Below are positions 36,061 to 48,616 of a stretch of 64,000 bases of DNA, one piece after another. The DNA comes from Mycteria americana (Eukaryota; Chordata; Aves; Ciconiiformes; Ciconiidae). Position numbers and translations under genes: made by a program. Every line of letters begins with the position of its first letter. The stretch's first letter is position 1. The stretch spans positions 43,631,173-43,695,172 of the forward strand of contig NC_134373.1 in assembly GCF_035582795.1 (NCBI RefSeq), written 5' to 3'. The notes beneath the pieces were generated by a model. That model had not been told where the DNA came from and made no database searches. It was given only the letters and a program-made list of their open reading frames with translations.

Positions 36061-38421
36061 TGCTGCCTGAAAGGCAGCTGAGCAGGGAGCAGAGGAGCCG
36101 CTTCCAGCACCCGGCACCTCTACCGGTGTTGGGAAATGCCCGGCAAAGCGGCGTCGGCCAAAAGGCGGTGCTGGAAGGGAGGACTGCGAGGAGTCAAAGA
36201 CGGCGTAGGAGGGGAAGGGTCCCTCCTCCCCAGCTCCAGCTTCCAGAGGGGAATGGCCTTCCTCAGTTCCTCGCTGATTTTCAGCAGTGTGGTGGGTTCT
36301 TTCATTATTGCCTGGAGCCCTTTTCTAGTTTTATCCACTCTTCCTCCCAAGCCTTTTCTTTAGATGCCTGCACAATCCTGATAAAACAGCATCACACGAA
36401 AAGAACTTTTCTCAGGACAAGAGAGGAATCTTTTAAGAGGTTTTTCTTTTCAACGCGTATGTGAAATTTTTCAGAAATTGCAGGCTGATTTTACAGCAGA
36501 ATTGTGGCACGCTACTTGCGGCACACATTACTGTGCAGAACCGCAGGGGTTCAAAGCGGAAATCAGCTGCGGCAGCATTTGCGGGTTTGTAAAGGACAGA
36601 GAGAGGAGGGATGCAGAGAGGGAGGAAGACAAAAGAGCAGAAGGAGGACCCAGGCCAGGAGATGCTGCATCTCCTGCACATCCCTTCTGGGAGCAATCAG
36701 CAATTCAATTAGACCATCAGCTCCTCAAGCGAGGGGAGCTCCGCACACATGCCCTCGCCTCAGATACCGCTGCCTACACGGACTGGGAAATGCGCGCAAT
36801 ACGCACACGGTCGCCTCTTGTGCTCTGCCGTATGTATGGCATACTGTTCCTTCCTCGACTTTCACTGTCAATCAGCTTGTATTTTGATGCATGAGACTTA
36901 ATTACCTTTGTTATTACTTTACGTTGTGTAGCTACAAAATTTATTAGAGGCCATAAAATTATCTGAGCCCTTTCCTAAATCCCGCCACAACGTCTGACTT
37001 GATAACACTGTGGCAGGCATGGAAAGAGGCATCGCTTTAAATTTTTTCTAAGTTGACTGTACATGAAGTGGAAGTGCTTCCTTGTTACGAAGCAAGGTAA
37101 AATGAGGCTCTTTGCAACTGCCTTGGTCATGTCTTTCAACACCAGAGAAAGAAGAAGAGTGCATTAGCTTAGTGCTCAGAAACGACACGTGCAAGTCCCA
37201 GCTTAGGCACCTTGCTGGATCTACCCCCGTGCCAGGCCCCCGGCCCCTCCGCTGCCCACGCCACTCAGAAATAACGGCTGGAGCGGAGTTGGGAAAGAAG
37301 CGGGGGTTTTCCATCCGCAGAGGGAAATGGTCCATTTTGCATTTTCTTTGGTTTCATAAAAGGAGGAGGCGTGAAGGAAACCCGCCGCTGGCACGGCACC
37401 AAGTGTCTGCAGCCAGCGAAAAGCAGCTTTCACCAGCAAAAGGGAAAAGAGGAGAAAACAATACTTGTTGGGCACAGGAGAGAGGGAGCTGAAGGTCAGA
37501 GGCTAAATTCCACTTGCAACATGCAACATATTTTCGTGGGCTGAATCAATACCCTGACGATCAGCAAGACTTCAGCTTGGGAGGGGGCATTTGACCGCAG
37601 AACAAGCAAGCTCATGTAGGTGTGGAAGAGAAAGTAGTTGGAAATGTAAGGAGCAATTAGCTGATGAGTAATGAGAAATGCAGCACATTGCCTCACTTTC
37701 AGCTGGTTCTTAGTTTTTGTTGTCCTGCTCGGAGAAAAGCAGCTTCTCAGTGTTTTTTCTTTGTTTGGCCAGGCACGTGGGAAGGAGAGCAGGGTGTGAT
37801 GAAGTGGAAGCCAATAAAAGGGTTTGTTTATTGCATTTTTTGTGATAATGTTTTGCTTATTGTTTAGGAGAAGTTTTTTGGGTTTATTTTTAAATCACAG
37901 ATGAGTCAGAAAGGAGGAATTGTTAGCAAGAAACCACAGACACCAAAATCCTTGGTACTTCCAAGACGTCTCCCATGCAAAGGCTGTAAAACCTCTCCCT
38001 CACACTAACTGATAAACATCACCTATTTTATAAATACTGAGGCACATAAAGATTAAGAGACTTCCCAAATGTTTGGCAGTGGCAAAACTAACAGTATGCC
38101 ATAGACATCAAGTGCTTCTCTACACAAATGTGATAACATTTACTTCCTAAACAAATTAAATCTGATATTTAAAAAGAAAAAATACAACAAACCCACAACT
38201 TTTCCTGCCCTCAATTTAACGTTTCCCTACAAACACATTTCAAGAAAAATAACACTTGGTATGTACTTAACAGCACTGTAAGTCATGAACCAAATCCACC
38301 TCCAATATTCATCAGCTGATGCACCTGAAGACCTCCCATCCAACAGTTCCATGCCGTATAAAATTTGTATCTTTGTGTTTCCTTAGAAAAACATAGAAAA
38401 GGAAGAAAAAGGTCGACCAAG
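36061..38421. other. Unique DNA, no gene seen
   Basis: Mixed composition with purine-rich segments (36590-36660 and 37340-37490). Overlapping frames at 36126-36894 and 37048-37492 have low-complexity, arginine- and serine-rich translations typical of non-coding DNA. AT-rich pieces at 36890-36970 and 37800-37870 have an enhancer-like texture. Confidence 0.5.
38417..38421. repeat. Target-site duplication, left copy
   Basis: CCAAG, immediately before the first TG of the LTR. It is identical to 38991-38995. Confidence 0.85.
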
Positions 38422-38990
38422 TGTGCTGGGTTTGGCTGGGATAGTTTTGACTTCCTTCATAGTCGCTAGTACGGGGCTGTGGTTTGGATTTGTGACCAAA
38501 GCAGTGTTGATAACCCAGGGATGGTTTCGTCCCTGCTGAGCAGTGCTCACACAGCCTCAAGGCCTTTTCTGCTCCTCACCCCCCGCCACCAGCGAGCAGG
38601 CTGGGGACACAAGGAGCTGGGAGGGGACACGGCTGGGACAGCTGACCCCAACCGACCAAAGGGCTATTCCAGACCGTATAGCATTGTGCTCAGCATATAA
38701 AGCTGGTCGAAAGAAGGAGGAAGGGGGGACATTGGGAGTGATGGCGTTCGTCTTCTCAAGCCACCGTTCCGCGTGACGGAGCCCTGCTTTCCTGGGGATG
38801 GCTGAACAGCTGCCTGCCCATGGGAAGGAGTGAAGGAATTCCTTCTTTTGCTTTCCCTATTAAACTGTCTTTATCTCAGCCCACGAGTTTTCTCACTTTT
38901 ACTCTTCCGATTCTCTCCCCCCTCCCACTGGGGGGGAGCAAGCGAGCGGCTGGGTGGGGCTTGGTTGCTGGCTGGGGTTAAACCACACCA
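38422..38990 (+). mobile_element. Solo LTR of an avian ERVL-like endogenous retrovirus
   Basis: A 569-base LTR with canonical ends: TGTGCTGGGTTTGGCTGGG at the 5' side and CCACACCA at the 3' side. It is flanked by a perfect 5-bp target-site duplication CCAAG (38417-38421 and 38991-38995). A TATA box TATAAAG lies at 38696-38702 and a polyadenylation signal ATTAAA at 38859-38864, so U3, R and U5 can be told apart. The 5-bp duplication is in keeping with class III (ERVL-like) integration. No internal gag-pol-env sequence is attached, as expected after recombination between the two LTRs of a provirus. Open frames at 38479-38776 are readings of the LTR. Confidence 0.93.
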
Positions 38991-38995
38991 CCAAG
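38991..38995. repeat. Target-site duplication, right copy
   Basis: CCAAG, immediately after the final CA of the LTR. It is identical to 38417-38421. Confidence 0.85.
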
Positions 38996-40955
38996 GGAAA
39001 TAGCAATTATGAAAAAAAAGTTACACAAAACAATGTGGATCCAGTAATGCTAAAATTGACTTACATTTTTAATAGATCTGGGTATCTCGCAACATATTTG
39101 AAAGCATCTGACCTTGTGAACTGGCACAAGAACAAGTCGTTGTTGTTATTCTGTTGCATATTTAAGGCAAGATCACAACCATCTCTTCTATATGTGGTCA
39201 AATATAAGGACCAAAGTGTTCCTTCTAAAAATCAATTTTAGCTGAGCTATTTTGTTAGTAAATGTCATACTCCCAGTACGGAACAAATTGCATCAAGTGA
39301 TAGGTGATTTGCATTAACAGGAAATAACCCACAGAGAATGTGTGCGTTCGTAGGTGGGTGCAGGGGGATGGAGAAGGCTCGCTAGTCTAGTTTTGCCTTG
39401 AAACTTTTGCAAAAGCAAACCCACAATATTTCCCTAGCCCAGCCATACCTCCGCTGTTAGAGGAGGACTCCTGCCTTCCTGCGGTGGGCAGCCCGCGTTC
39501 AGGCTCCCAGACAGCATTTGACAAAGTTCCACATCAGAGATTAAGGTCTTTGTACAGAGATTGAGGTCTAAAGAAAGAAAGGAAGCGGAATAGACATAAA
39601 TGTAACATAAAATGGATTGACATCGGCTAAAGGGCAGATGGGGGAGGGAGGCATAGTCATAAATAAAAACTTTTCTTTAGGGGAGAAGTAACTAGAAAGA
39701 CGTTATTGGATGGGCATGAGGAGTCTCACGGTGCATCACATAAGCAGAAAAAGATAAGAAAAGTAAATATAAATTGATAGTAACTCTATTGAAATCTACA
39801 GTTGTTAAATCACTGCGAGACTGATGGAATGTCAGTTGGATCTTCTTTTCTGCAAATTAACTCAACAGGAAATAGTCATCAATACAGTATGTCACATAAA
39901 AAAATGATGCAGCTGCTCGTAGAAGGTTATTTGTTAGGCTGGTTTGAATCTTTACACAAAACCAAGAGGTGAAACGTACCTGGTCCAGAGAACTTTGGCT
40001 TGTAAGAATAATCAGGCTTGTAAGCCTTGGCAGACACGAGTCTCACTAAACTTCTGAGCTACAGGAGAAGCTAGTGCAGGGCAGGACTCAGCAGAGGTCC
40101 CTAGCAGCCTGATGGATCTGCCTCCAACAGCTCAGCCCCGGAGATGTGCCAGGGGAGCCTCACCTGCCAGGCACTCGTGCTGGGCTTCATCTCTCCGAGC
40201 TTTAGCTAGCTAGTAGGTGTAAACAGTCATTTATGTTCCTCCCATAAAAAAAGAAAGACTGCCTTATGTTTATCTCAAGATATTTGAGGGGCATAGCATG
40301 GTCTCCATTATCTGTGGAAGAAGACTTGATGACTAGCTTAGACCAAGAAGCTCTTGTCAGGGGTATTTAAGGTCAGATGAGATGAATCTCATTGATTGCC
40401 TGCCTCAAATAGAGGGTGATGCTGTTCTGCATGCACTGAGGCTCTGGTGATGATGCTGCTTTAGCCACAGGCTTTCCCCCAGGAGAGCGCCTTGCTTCCC
40501 ACCAAGGCAGAGGGACAACAGCCCAGGGCAGCCCAGCCCTCCTGGAAACCCCTCCTCCCTTACAGATGCATTTCAGGCTCTTGGTGTTGCTGGCACCCTT
40601 TCGACATCTGCTATTTCCTTTCAGCTTCACAGAAAACTGAGGGACATATTTGTATTTCTGGGCCTTCTGGCTGATTTTCAAAACAGGTACCTGTGGTGGG
40701 CTGGTGCAGCGCCCAGTGAAAGGCTGAAGGCTCCTGGCCAACAACAGGCACCCGGCTGCTGCTGACCTCATTGGTGAAAACGGGATAATGAAGTGATGCT
40801 AGCAGATTTATCTCCCCCCTCAGTAAGGTTAAAAACAAACAAATATTTTAAGGTTTGTGAGCTTAAAAAATACAGAATAAAGTTTATTCCAGAGTGAAGA
40901 TAAGCACAATGTAGTGACCTGCTGTGAATGTAAAAACTTACGTATAGAAGTAGCA
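38996..40955. other. Unique DNA, no gene seen
   Basis: Mixed sequence. The 132-codon minus frame at 40373-40771 and smaller overlapping frames have no recognisable domain. Confidence 0.5.
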
Positions 40956-40959
40956 CACA

Positions 40960-41260
40960 AGTTTGAACTTCTCTGGAAGTGCTTTATTTATTTTGCACTG
41001 TTTTCTGGGATAGCATGCTGAAATTGTAACTAAACACATGATTACAGAATAATTTAGCTCTATCCAGCATATTAAATCTGATCAGGATTTTTAAATGCTT
41101 GTACAAGAACAACGTGATCTGTGCAGTGCGTTCTGTGCATGCAATTTGGTTTCGAGGGCTTCTTCTCCTAAAAGGTGCTTCTGCAGAAAGCACTGCATTA
41201 AATCTATTTGCTTTATTTTGCAACCTAAAATAATTCTGAAGTGTCAAATATGCTTTTTTT
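40960..41260. promoter_or_regulatory. Candidate conserved non-coding element
   Basis: About 300 unique AT-rich bases of high complexity, with TTATTTATTTTGCAC near 40984, GATTACAGAATAATTTAGC near 41040 and GTGCATGCAATTTGG near 41135. The minus strand is open at 40984-41247, but the peptide is unremarkable. An enhancer is the favoured guess. Confidence 0.3.
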
Positions 41261-44029
41261 TTAAGTAAGCAACACTTTTAAACATGACCGGTCCCTTAAA
41301 TATACTGCAGATCATTCTAATGAAGACGTGAATCTCCCACCACTGCAAAAAGAGCAACAAAGACTTCAATCCTGGAACAGGCGAGTTTCTTACCTTTATG
41401 AATATTTCCATTATACTCATGATATCAAAACTACGCTACTTTGCAGATTCTGAGTTTTAGAAAATTATTCCCTTGAAAGATTATTTTCGTTTTCCTGTTC
41501 TTGTTCTAGCAATTCATGAATTGCCTTCGGAGGAGGGTCTGTGATTTTATGCAAGTTAAGCTAGTACAAATTATAAGCTTTTATTAGTATCCCAAACAGA
41601 CACATTACAGCATATACACACGCATACTTATAGATACATATAAATGAGTGTCTGCATATATATAATCGTACACATGTTGAGAAAGGTGATCTATCTTCTT
41701 TGTTAATCTTCTTTAAAATTGTTAGATAAATATGAAATTAGATAAATGAATACAATTATTTCACTAACATACAGACATGAGTTGTATCAATTATGCACAA
41801 ATATATCATCTGTAAATACTGAAAGAGAAATATTTCCATCTAATTTGGCAAATGTTTGACAAAGCTTGAAAAAAGGATTATTTCCTTAAAACATTTTAAA
41901 AATAAATGTTTTATTTTTAAATATAAATAAATAAAACCCCTTTACTTATATCAAGTGTTAACAAACATCCACTCAGTCTGAATATTTAGAAGGATGCTAT
42001 GAATGGATAAAAATAAGGAGAAAGAACCATCCGTGAAAAATATCTTCTCCTTTCACAAATCCCAGTGGTGACTGCACGAGGAGTTTTGCCTATAGCAGAG
42101 AGGGAAAGTGAATTACACGTCATCAGAGCTGTGGCTGTTCAGACCCAGACACCCCACTAATACTGCGTTTAACAGATCGTATTAAAGCTTGGCAAGCCCA
42201 CCAGGTTTTAACGTTATCAGGTCAAGCATGCCCCCACTTCTGCCCATGAAACCTATAATAAAAATAATACTTTGCACTTCTGTGGAGTCTTTCATCTACA
42301 GATCTCAAGGTACTTTACAGATACTGAATAATTAAGCCTTGAACTATTCCCTGAGTTGGGTGACGAAAATGGATAACTGCACCACGCACAGCAGCATTAC
42401 CAGTTTCGGACAGAAGCCAAGAGTTATTTCATCCTCAGCTGAAAACAGGGGAGGTTTGCACAGGCTGGATGCTGTTGCCCAGTCTGGGAGTATCACCCCC
42501 ATGTCTTCAGAAAGCCTGCAGAGATGACGTTAGTCTCAGGCATACATTCACCTCCGTATTTCCTGCTGCATCCTGGGGTATGTGGGGTAGTTTGGGTGGA
42601 GTCAAGCACCGTTATCAAAAATAACCAACAAACCAACCCAAAAACCCAGTTGTCTCTGCAGGTGCCCAGACACGAGCACAGCTAAGCATGGTGAGCAATC
42701 AACAGGAGCAGCAGCAGGTTAGGAAAATAAATATCTGCGGTACATGAAGAGCTGTACAGCCTGCAGCACCCACCCGGCGGTTTTCAGTTTTCAGGAACTG
42801 AGAGCTCCTTGGCTCCAGCACTCCGACCTCACTGTGTGTCGGAGGTGTAGTAATACCTGTAGTATTGCCCCAGCTCGGATGGTCTCTGTGCTGCCCAAGC
42901 TCCAATTCGGAGCAAGCAAAGGGTGAAGCGGAGTCCTTCAGGGAGAGCACCCGATGAGCGCGGTGGATGGTGCCCTGCAGGGGACCACGCACAGTGCAGA
43001 GGGGTCTCCCACCGGGCTGTCCCCCCACCCCAGAACTGGCTGCTCCCGAGTGCCCAGGGGAGCAGCGCAAGGGAAACTACAAAACACGTGTTGCATTCAT
43101 GGTGGCGGGTTTAATTTTTTGAAAGTCGTACCTGACAGTTTGGAGGTTCGGTGAAATGGAAGATCAACACACGTGTCCCAGGCAGCAGGCAAAGTAGAAA
43201 ACATAGTACCTCCACGTTGTTTCTGGTTTTGCTTTAAAAAGAAAAAGGATGGGTGAATTGTTATGTGACAGGGCAACTTCCAAAATACCTGGTGATGTAG
43301 AATTGTGTTTCAGTGCCCCGACATACAAGATGGAGTGGGCATAAAGCAATTGCAGGAATTTGTGTATACTTTGCTGTCTTTCACAGCTGCATTTGGAGGG
43401 GCGTAACTTACCATAACTCTACTGAAATCAAGAAAGCTTTAAGAACTAAGGGACTCAGTGTTCTTTATTTATGCTCAATCAGTATTCTCCAAATATCATT
43501 ATTTCAAATCAGGAACCACGTGTGAGCGAACAAGCTGGGCTGCCTGAAACACAGGCGAAGCGCAGTACGAATTCTCAGGTTAGGCACAGAGCATACTTTC
43601 ACTCCTGCTCTGGCATCTGGCATAAAGTGTCTAAGAGACCCTCTGGGCCCTCACATTCATTCAAAAACATCCCTTTGATTTTTAATCTAACTGACGGCGC
43701 ATTTGATAGCAGCCCTGCTACCTCTCTGTTTCCTCAGGAGTCTCAAAATTTAAACAAAAAGTAAGACTTCTCAGTTCATGAATTTTTGAAAAAGACCCTT
43801 GCATATGTCAACAGGCCCACACTGACATCAACAACAGTACATGGCAGTCACTGCTGGTTTAATACAGTAATGCTCTCCAAAGTATTTGCTTAATCTTTTA
43901 CTGATGTTTAAAGGTACGTGGCTTACATTAAAAGCATATTTTACACTTTACCGGGAAGACTCAGAGCTGCGTATTTTTGAGCAGTTCCATGGTTGTCGTC
44001 CTTATGCGTTTATATCAACACCAAAAGGA
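41261..44029. other. Unique DNA, no gene seen
   Basis: AT-rich to 42300, then mixed with a mild GC-rich part at 42740-43060. It contains a perfect AT hairpin at 41895-41921. Frames at 42699-43070 (minus) and 43471-43764 (plus) have no recognisable product. Confidence 0.5.
41895..41921. repeat. Perfect AT-rich inverted repeat
   Basis: Two 12-base arms (41895-41906 and 41910-41921) are exact reverse complements, separated by a TGT loop. The arms consist only of A and T. It could form a hairpin or cruciform. It may equally be a by-product of the AT-rich context. Confidence 0.8.
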
Positions 44030-45625
44030 AGACCAGGGAAAACGTTGCTGCTGAATGGGGCAGGGCATCTGGTGACAAAGGACATGGAAGAGGCTGAGGC
44101 AGCTGATGTCCTCTTCACCTCAGTCTTAAAAGACTCAGTAAGACTTGCCTTCAGCAACCCAAAGTCCCCAAGACTAGTGAGAAAGTTCAGCACAAGACTT
44201 ACCCTTGGGGGAGGAGCACCCGGTTAGGGAACATTTGCACAAACCAACCAGACACGAGTCCGTGGACCCTGGTGGGATGCACCCACAAGTGCTGAAGGAG
44301 CTGGCCAAAATCCTCAAAAGACCACCCTTGATAACCTTTGAAAGACCTCAGTGATCAGGGGATGCTTCTGAAACTGGAAGAAAGCAAATGTCACTCCTAT
44401 CTTCAAGAAGGAAAATCTGGAGAACCACAGGCTGGTTGGCCTCACCTTAATCTCTGGGAAGGTGATTGAGCAAATAATCCTGGAAACCATTTCCAGACAT
44501 GTGAAAGAATAGTCACCATGGATTTATGTAGAAGAAATCATGCCTGACCAACATGACAGACTTCTACAATGAGATGACTGGCTTGGTGAACAAAGGGAGA
44601 GGAATGGATAGTGCTTATCTTGGCTCCTACAAAATTCTCATTGACAAAGAGACGGAGTAAGGACTACGTAAGTGACAGTGATGTGGACTGAGGACTGGCT
44701 GAACAGCGGGGCTCAGATGGTTGTGATCAGCAGCGCAAAGTCCAGCTGGAGGCCAGTCACCAGAAAGGTGTCCCCAGGGGCAATACTGGAGCCAACACTG
44801 TTTGACATCTCCATCAACAACGTCAATATTGGGGCAGATGCACCCGCAGCAGATTTGGAGATGACACAAAGCAGGGAGGAGTGGCTGACACACCAGAGGG
44901 TCATGCTGCCATCCAGAGGGACCTGGACAAGATGGAGAAATGGGCTGACAAGAACCTCATGAAGTTCAAAAAAGGGAAATGCAAAGTCCTGCCCCTGTGG
45001 AGGAACATCCCCAGGCATGCTGGGGGGCTGCCCAGCTGGAAAGCAGCTTTGCAGAGGAGGACCTGGGCGTCCTGGTGGACACCAAGTTGAACATGAGCCA
45101 GCAACGTGCCCTTGCCACAAAGAAGGCCACCAGCATCCTGGGCTGCATTAGGAGGAGTGTTGCCAACAGGTCGAGGGAGTTGATCCTTCCCCTCTACTCA
45201 ACGCTGGTGAGGCCACCCTTGGAATATTGTGTCCAGTTCTGGGCTCCGCAGTGCAAGAGAGACATGGACACACTGGAGAGACTCCAGCGAAGCGCCATGA
45301 AGATGGGAGTGGAGCACCTCTCCTGTGAAGAAAGCCTGAGAGCTGCGACTGTTCAACCTGGACAAGAGAAGGCTCAAGGGGGTCTTATCAGTGTGTACAA
45401 ATGCTTGATGCGAGGGAATAAAGAAGATGGAGCCAGGCTGCAAAAGCCAGGAGAGAATGAGAAGCAAGAGACACAAATTGAAATACAGGAAATTCCATTT
45501 AAACCTAAGGAAAACTTTTTACTGGGAGGGTGGTCAAACACTGGCACGGGTTGCCCAGGGAGGCTGTGAAGTCTCCATCCTTGGAGATATTCAAAACCTG
45601 ACTGGACACAGCTAGACTGAAAGGC
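44030..45625 (+). pseudogene. Decayed CR1 LINE ORF2 (reverse transcriptase region)
   Basis: About 1.6 kb of a CR1 retrotransposon, covering the linker before the reverse transcriptase, most of the RT domain and the C-terminal part of ORF2. Recognisable pieces occur in changing frames. The pre-RT segment with LVTKDMEEAEAADVLF is at about 44065-44120. SSWRPVT and AILEPTLFDISINN are at about 44735-44820. A catalytic-loop equivalent reading FGDD (usual form [YF]ADD) is at 44854-44865. ADTPEGHAAIQRDLDKMEKW follows from 44884. [13 protein letters not shown] through [20 protein letters not shown] lies within 45135-45240. [17 protein letters not shown] lies near 45460-45520. Frames change near 44825-44850, 45000-45030 and 45420, and stops interrupt 44228-44660. 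The block holding the first catalytic aspartate appears deleted near 44612-44630. The 3' UTR and terminal repeats are missing. It is an old, inactive copy. Confidence 0.92.
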
Positions 45626-46885
45626 TAAATCCGACTCCCATGAATGACTATTTGGAAAGTTAAACCTTATTCTCTGCTTCCAGAGATATCAGGTATCAAG
45701 TACATCCTCGTACATCTCAGGTGACCATGCTCATGAGCACTCGGTGGCCCTTCAGATGGTGTTTTTTTCAGTGGCTGGTTTTAGCACAGTTCAGAATATA
45801 TATTTCAAAAAAGAAGTCATACACAGAATAGGAAAATGAAAGTCTTACTGTCTCTAACAGTGAGCACCAGCCACTCCAGTTTACTACCAGTAACACCCTC
45901 ATTGACAATCAAGAACTGCCGGGTACCATATACAAGTAAACAGTTATAACAAGACTAACAAAAGTTGGGTTGATCACGGTCTCAGGCTGGTGTAACTGGA
46001 TGAAGGCATGGCTGCAGTTAGCCCGAAGTCACATTAGATGAAAAGCGAGAAAAATCTCAAGATTGCAACTGCCTTCTTGGAGTCATGGTGGAGAACTGGG
46101 TCCATACCTACCTGAATACCAAGTTTACCGCTGTTCATGTTAGATGTTGCATTGAAAGATTTCCCCTGGATTAGAAGCTTCTTAATAAGCAGAGCTATCT
46201 GCTTCCTTATGACAACCTCTCCTGCAGGAGGGTCTATCCAACCCTGGTAATAATATTTTAGACTAATAATCTAGATAGGGTTCAAAGCAGTCCAAGATGT
46301 ACAAAAACACTAGTTCTATTCAGTTTTTTCCTACTATTCCTGCTATTCCTACTATTATTTACATTATATCTTTCTATATGTGCTTTCTTGACTTTGTATC
46401 TATCTCGTAGCACTTGAACTTAAAATTAAAGACATTATCATTTATCAGCAATACAGGGCGTGAGTGCTCCTCTACGGCCGTACCTCCCTGACTTCACCTG
46501 CAGGTCGGTGGCACCCATCAGACAGAATCAGCAGCTACCCTGGTGCACGCATGGCTGGGCGGTTGGATGCTGTCACTGTAGCAAAATGCCTCAGACGAGA
46601 TCTGTAAATGTATTTCCCTCAGAACATGTTTATTTTAAACAATGAAGTTGTAACATAGGGAACTACATCTAAAATAGTATGTTTGCCTAATAAGAGGCAT
46701 TTTTCTCTTGTAAAACCCTCTATTAAAGCCACTTTGCTTTGTTAACTTTCATAGCATGTATCCTCACTATAGCCTTCAACACCTGAAAAATTAGTGGAAG
46801 AATTTGACTGATTATAGAGGCTGTTTTCCTTGTTCCACTGCTTGTTCTAAAAGGGATACTCAGCAGAACTTGCATTTTTTTTTTC
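45626..46885. other. Unique DNA, no gene seen
   Basis: AT-rich sequence downstream of the CR1 body, with a short degenerate CTATTCCTA repeat at about 46328-46356. An unrecognised old repeat cannot be excluded at 46070-46330. Confidence 0.45.
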
Positions 46886-46889
46886 ATTT

Positions 46890-47060
46890 TGTGCTGTCTG
46901 CATGAGTAATTACCTCCCTGATTTCTGAGATGCAATTGAGTAGCTTCCACATTAGAAAAATCCAAAGATTGATAGAGCCATCTCTCCTAAAGGATTAGTT
47001 TGCTGCTGTAATTCCACTGAGTAGGTCATTCAAATAGCAAAATGCTACAAAGTTTAATTT
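46890..47060. promoter_or_regulatory. Candidate short conserved non-coding element
   Basis: About 170 unique bases with GCATGAGTAATTACC near 46900, GATGCAATTGAG near 46929 and CAAAGATTGATAG near 46963. These are homeodomain- and PBX-like words with stops in all frames. Conservation is inferred, not measured. Confidence 0.28.
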
Positions 47061-47640
47061 CTCCTGTTTGTAAAAGCCAGGTATTGATACCTATTTAAGA
47101 GAATCTGAAAAGGGCTGGTTAGCCTTTTGAGGGGGAAAGTGTTTTCACATTCCTGCTGCGGCTCCAGCAGGGCAGGGGGAGGAAGAAGACGCTTGCACTC
47201 CTGGAACGGATCAACGCAGGGGCTGGTGATGCGCGATGCAAGAGAAAAGACCAAAGAAAAGACGACGACTGCGCAAAGATTTTGAGAAATGGTGCACCCT
47301 TTTAGAAATGCACGAGCAAGTTTCTCCCGTGACTTAAGGGGCAAGTTAGTCGTCTTGGTGACTTTGGGACGCCAAGGGAAGCCGGGCAAGGCCCTTGAGT
47401 GCCAAGTGCCCGGCACGGCCCACGGAGGAGAGCGTTGCCCGTGGATGGGCATGGCAGCGCTCGGAGGAAGAGCGATTTCCAAGGTTTGCACTTACAGGTG
47501 CTCAGCCCCGCTCCACCCAGGACCGACAATTCGTGTGAAGTCACGACCAGGGGACGAAGGGCCATGTGTGTTTCGAGGCCAGGGCTAGCAATCTGGTATC
47601 ACAAGGTGACACATATTCAAAGCACTTAACGTGTATGAGA
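47061..47640. other. Moderately GC-rich DNA, no gene seen
   Basis: CpG-containing section (47150-47590) with opposing overlapping frames (47054-47491 minus, 47289-47588 plus). No recognisable product. Confidence 0.45.
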
Positions 47641-48593
47641 AAAACACCATTAGCCTAGTTCTATACTTTCCAAATTATCTAATTTATACCTTGCATTTAT
47701 ATATCAGGTTCTTCAATTTATTGGAGATGTTCTAGGAAAGGTTTTGATAGCATTCAGTATTAAAATGCCTTTTCATAAAAATCCATTTTCCAAATATTTG
47801 AATAATGATACAAGACCTTTTGACAGAGTATTAAGGCAGAAATTCATCTAAACATCACAGGTATAACCATAAGTGGTGTAGACTGCAGCTATGATTCTGA
47901 TAAATAATTGTGCCAACATCATTTTACCAGGAAAAATTTATTGACTTCCTCTTTCACTCTACTAAACAAAAAATAAACATATTTTAAAAAAACAACTAAA
48001 ATTCTAAATAACAATTTTAATTAAGATACTAAAAACATGATAATCTCTTAAATTTACAAAGATATATTTTATGGTAATCCTGGGGAAAAAACTAACACAA
48101 AATATAAATAATAAATAACATTCTTCTGTTTTTCAAGTAAATAAATGTTTTACTTCTCTTGAACTGCTACAGCAGCCAGTCCTTGGGCTCATACAAAGTC
48201 TATTGCTCTGCCATGATCCATATCCCTGCTTGGTGTAAACTGAGCTCCACTGATGCCAAGAGAGGTTCAGCGATTTATATCAGCTAAGGATCTGGCAGTT
48301 AATTTAAAAGGCAAGAATAAATCTTGGGTCTGCTCTGAAGTCAGTTTAACTGAAATGCAAAAGATCCTTGCAAGTTAGGTGCACATTTAATTAATTGAAA
48401 TTCAACCTCCCTAGACAAACCACAGATGCTCTACTTATTTAGCACAGCGTCTCCTAACCAGCTGCACTAATCTATTCAGTAATACTACCCTGTAGCTAAA
48501 CATCTGGAGAAACCTAGGAAAGAGAATAATAAATACTTCTAAAATTCTACTAGGCAGACACCTGAAAGTGACTTTACAGAAAAAAGCTTTGGG
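47641..48593. other. AT-rich unique DNA
   Basis: Very AT-rich, especially 47930-48150. No gene, and no repeat beyond AT-rich low complexity. Confidence 0.5.
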
Positions 48594-48616
48594 TTTTTTT
48601 TTTTTTTTGGGGGGGG
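48594..48616. repeat. Homopolymer junction T15-G8
   Basis: A run of 15 T is followed directly by 8 G. Such junctions are unstable and often misread during sequencing, so the exact lengths may be uncertain. Confidence 0.9.

Noticed and set aside
44030..45625. Functional reverse transcriptase gene or host-domesticated RT
   Set aside because: Several frameshifts, stops and loss of the first catalytic block show a dead CR1 copy.
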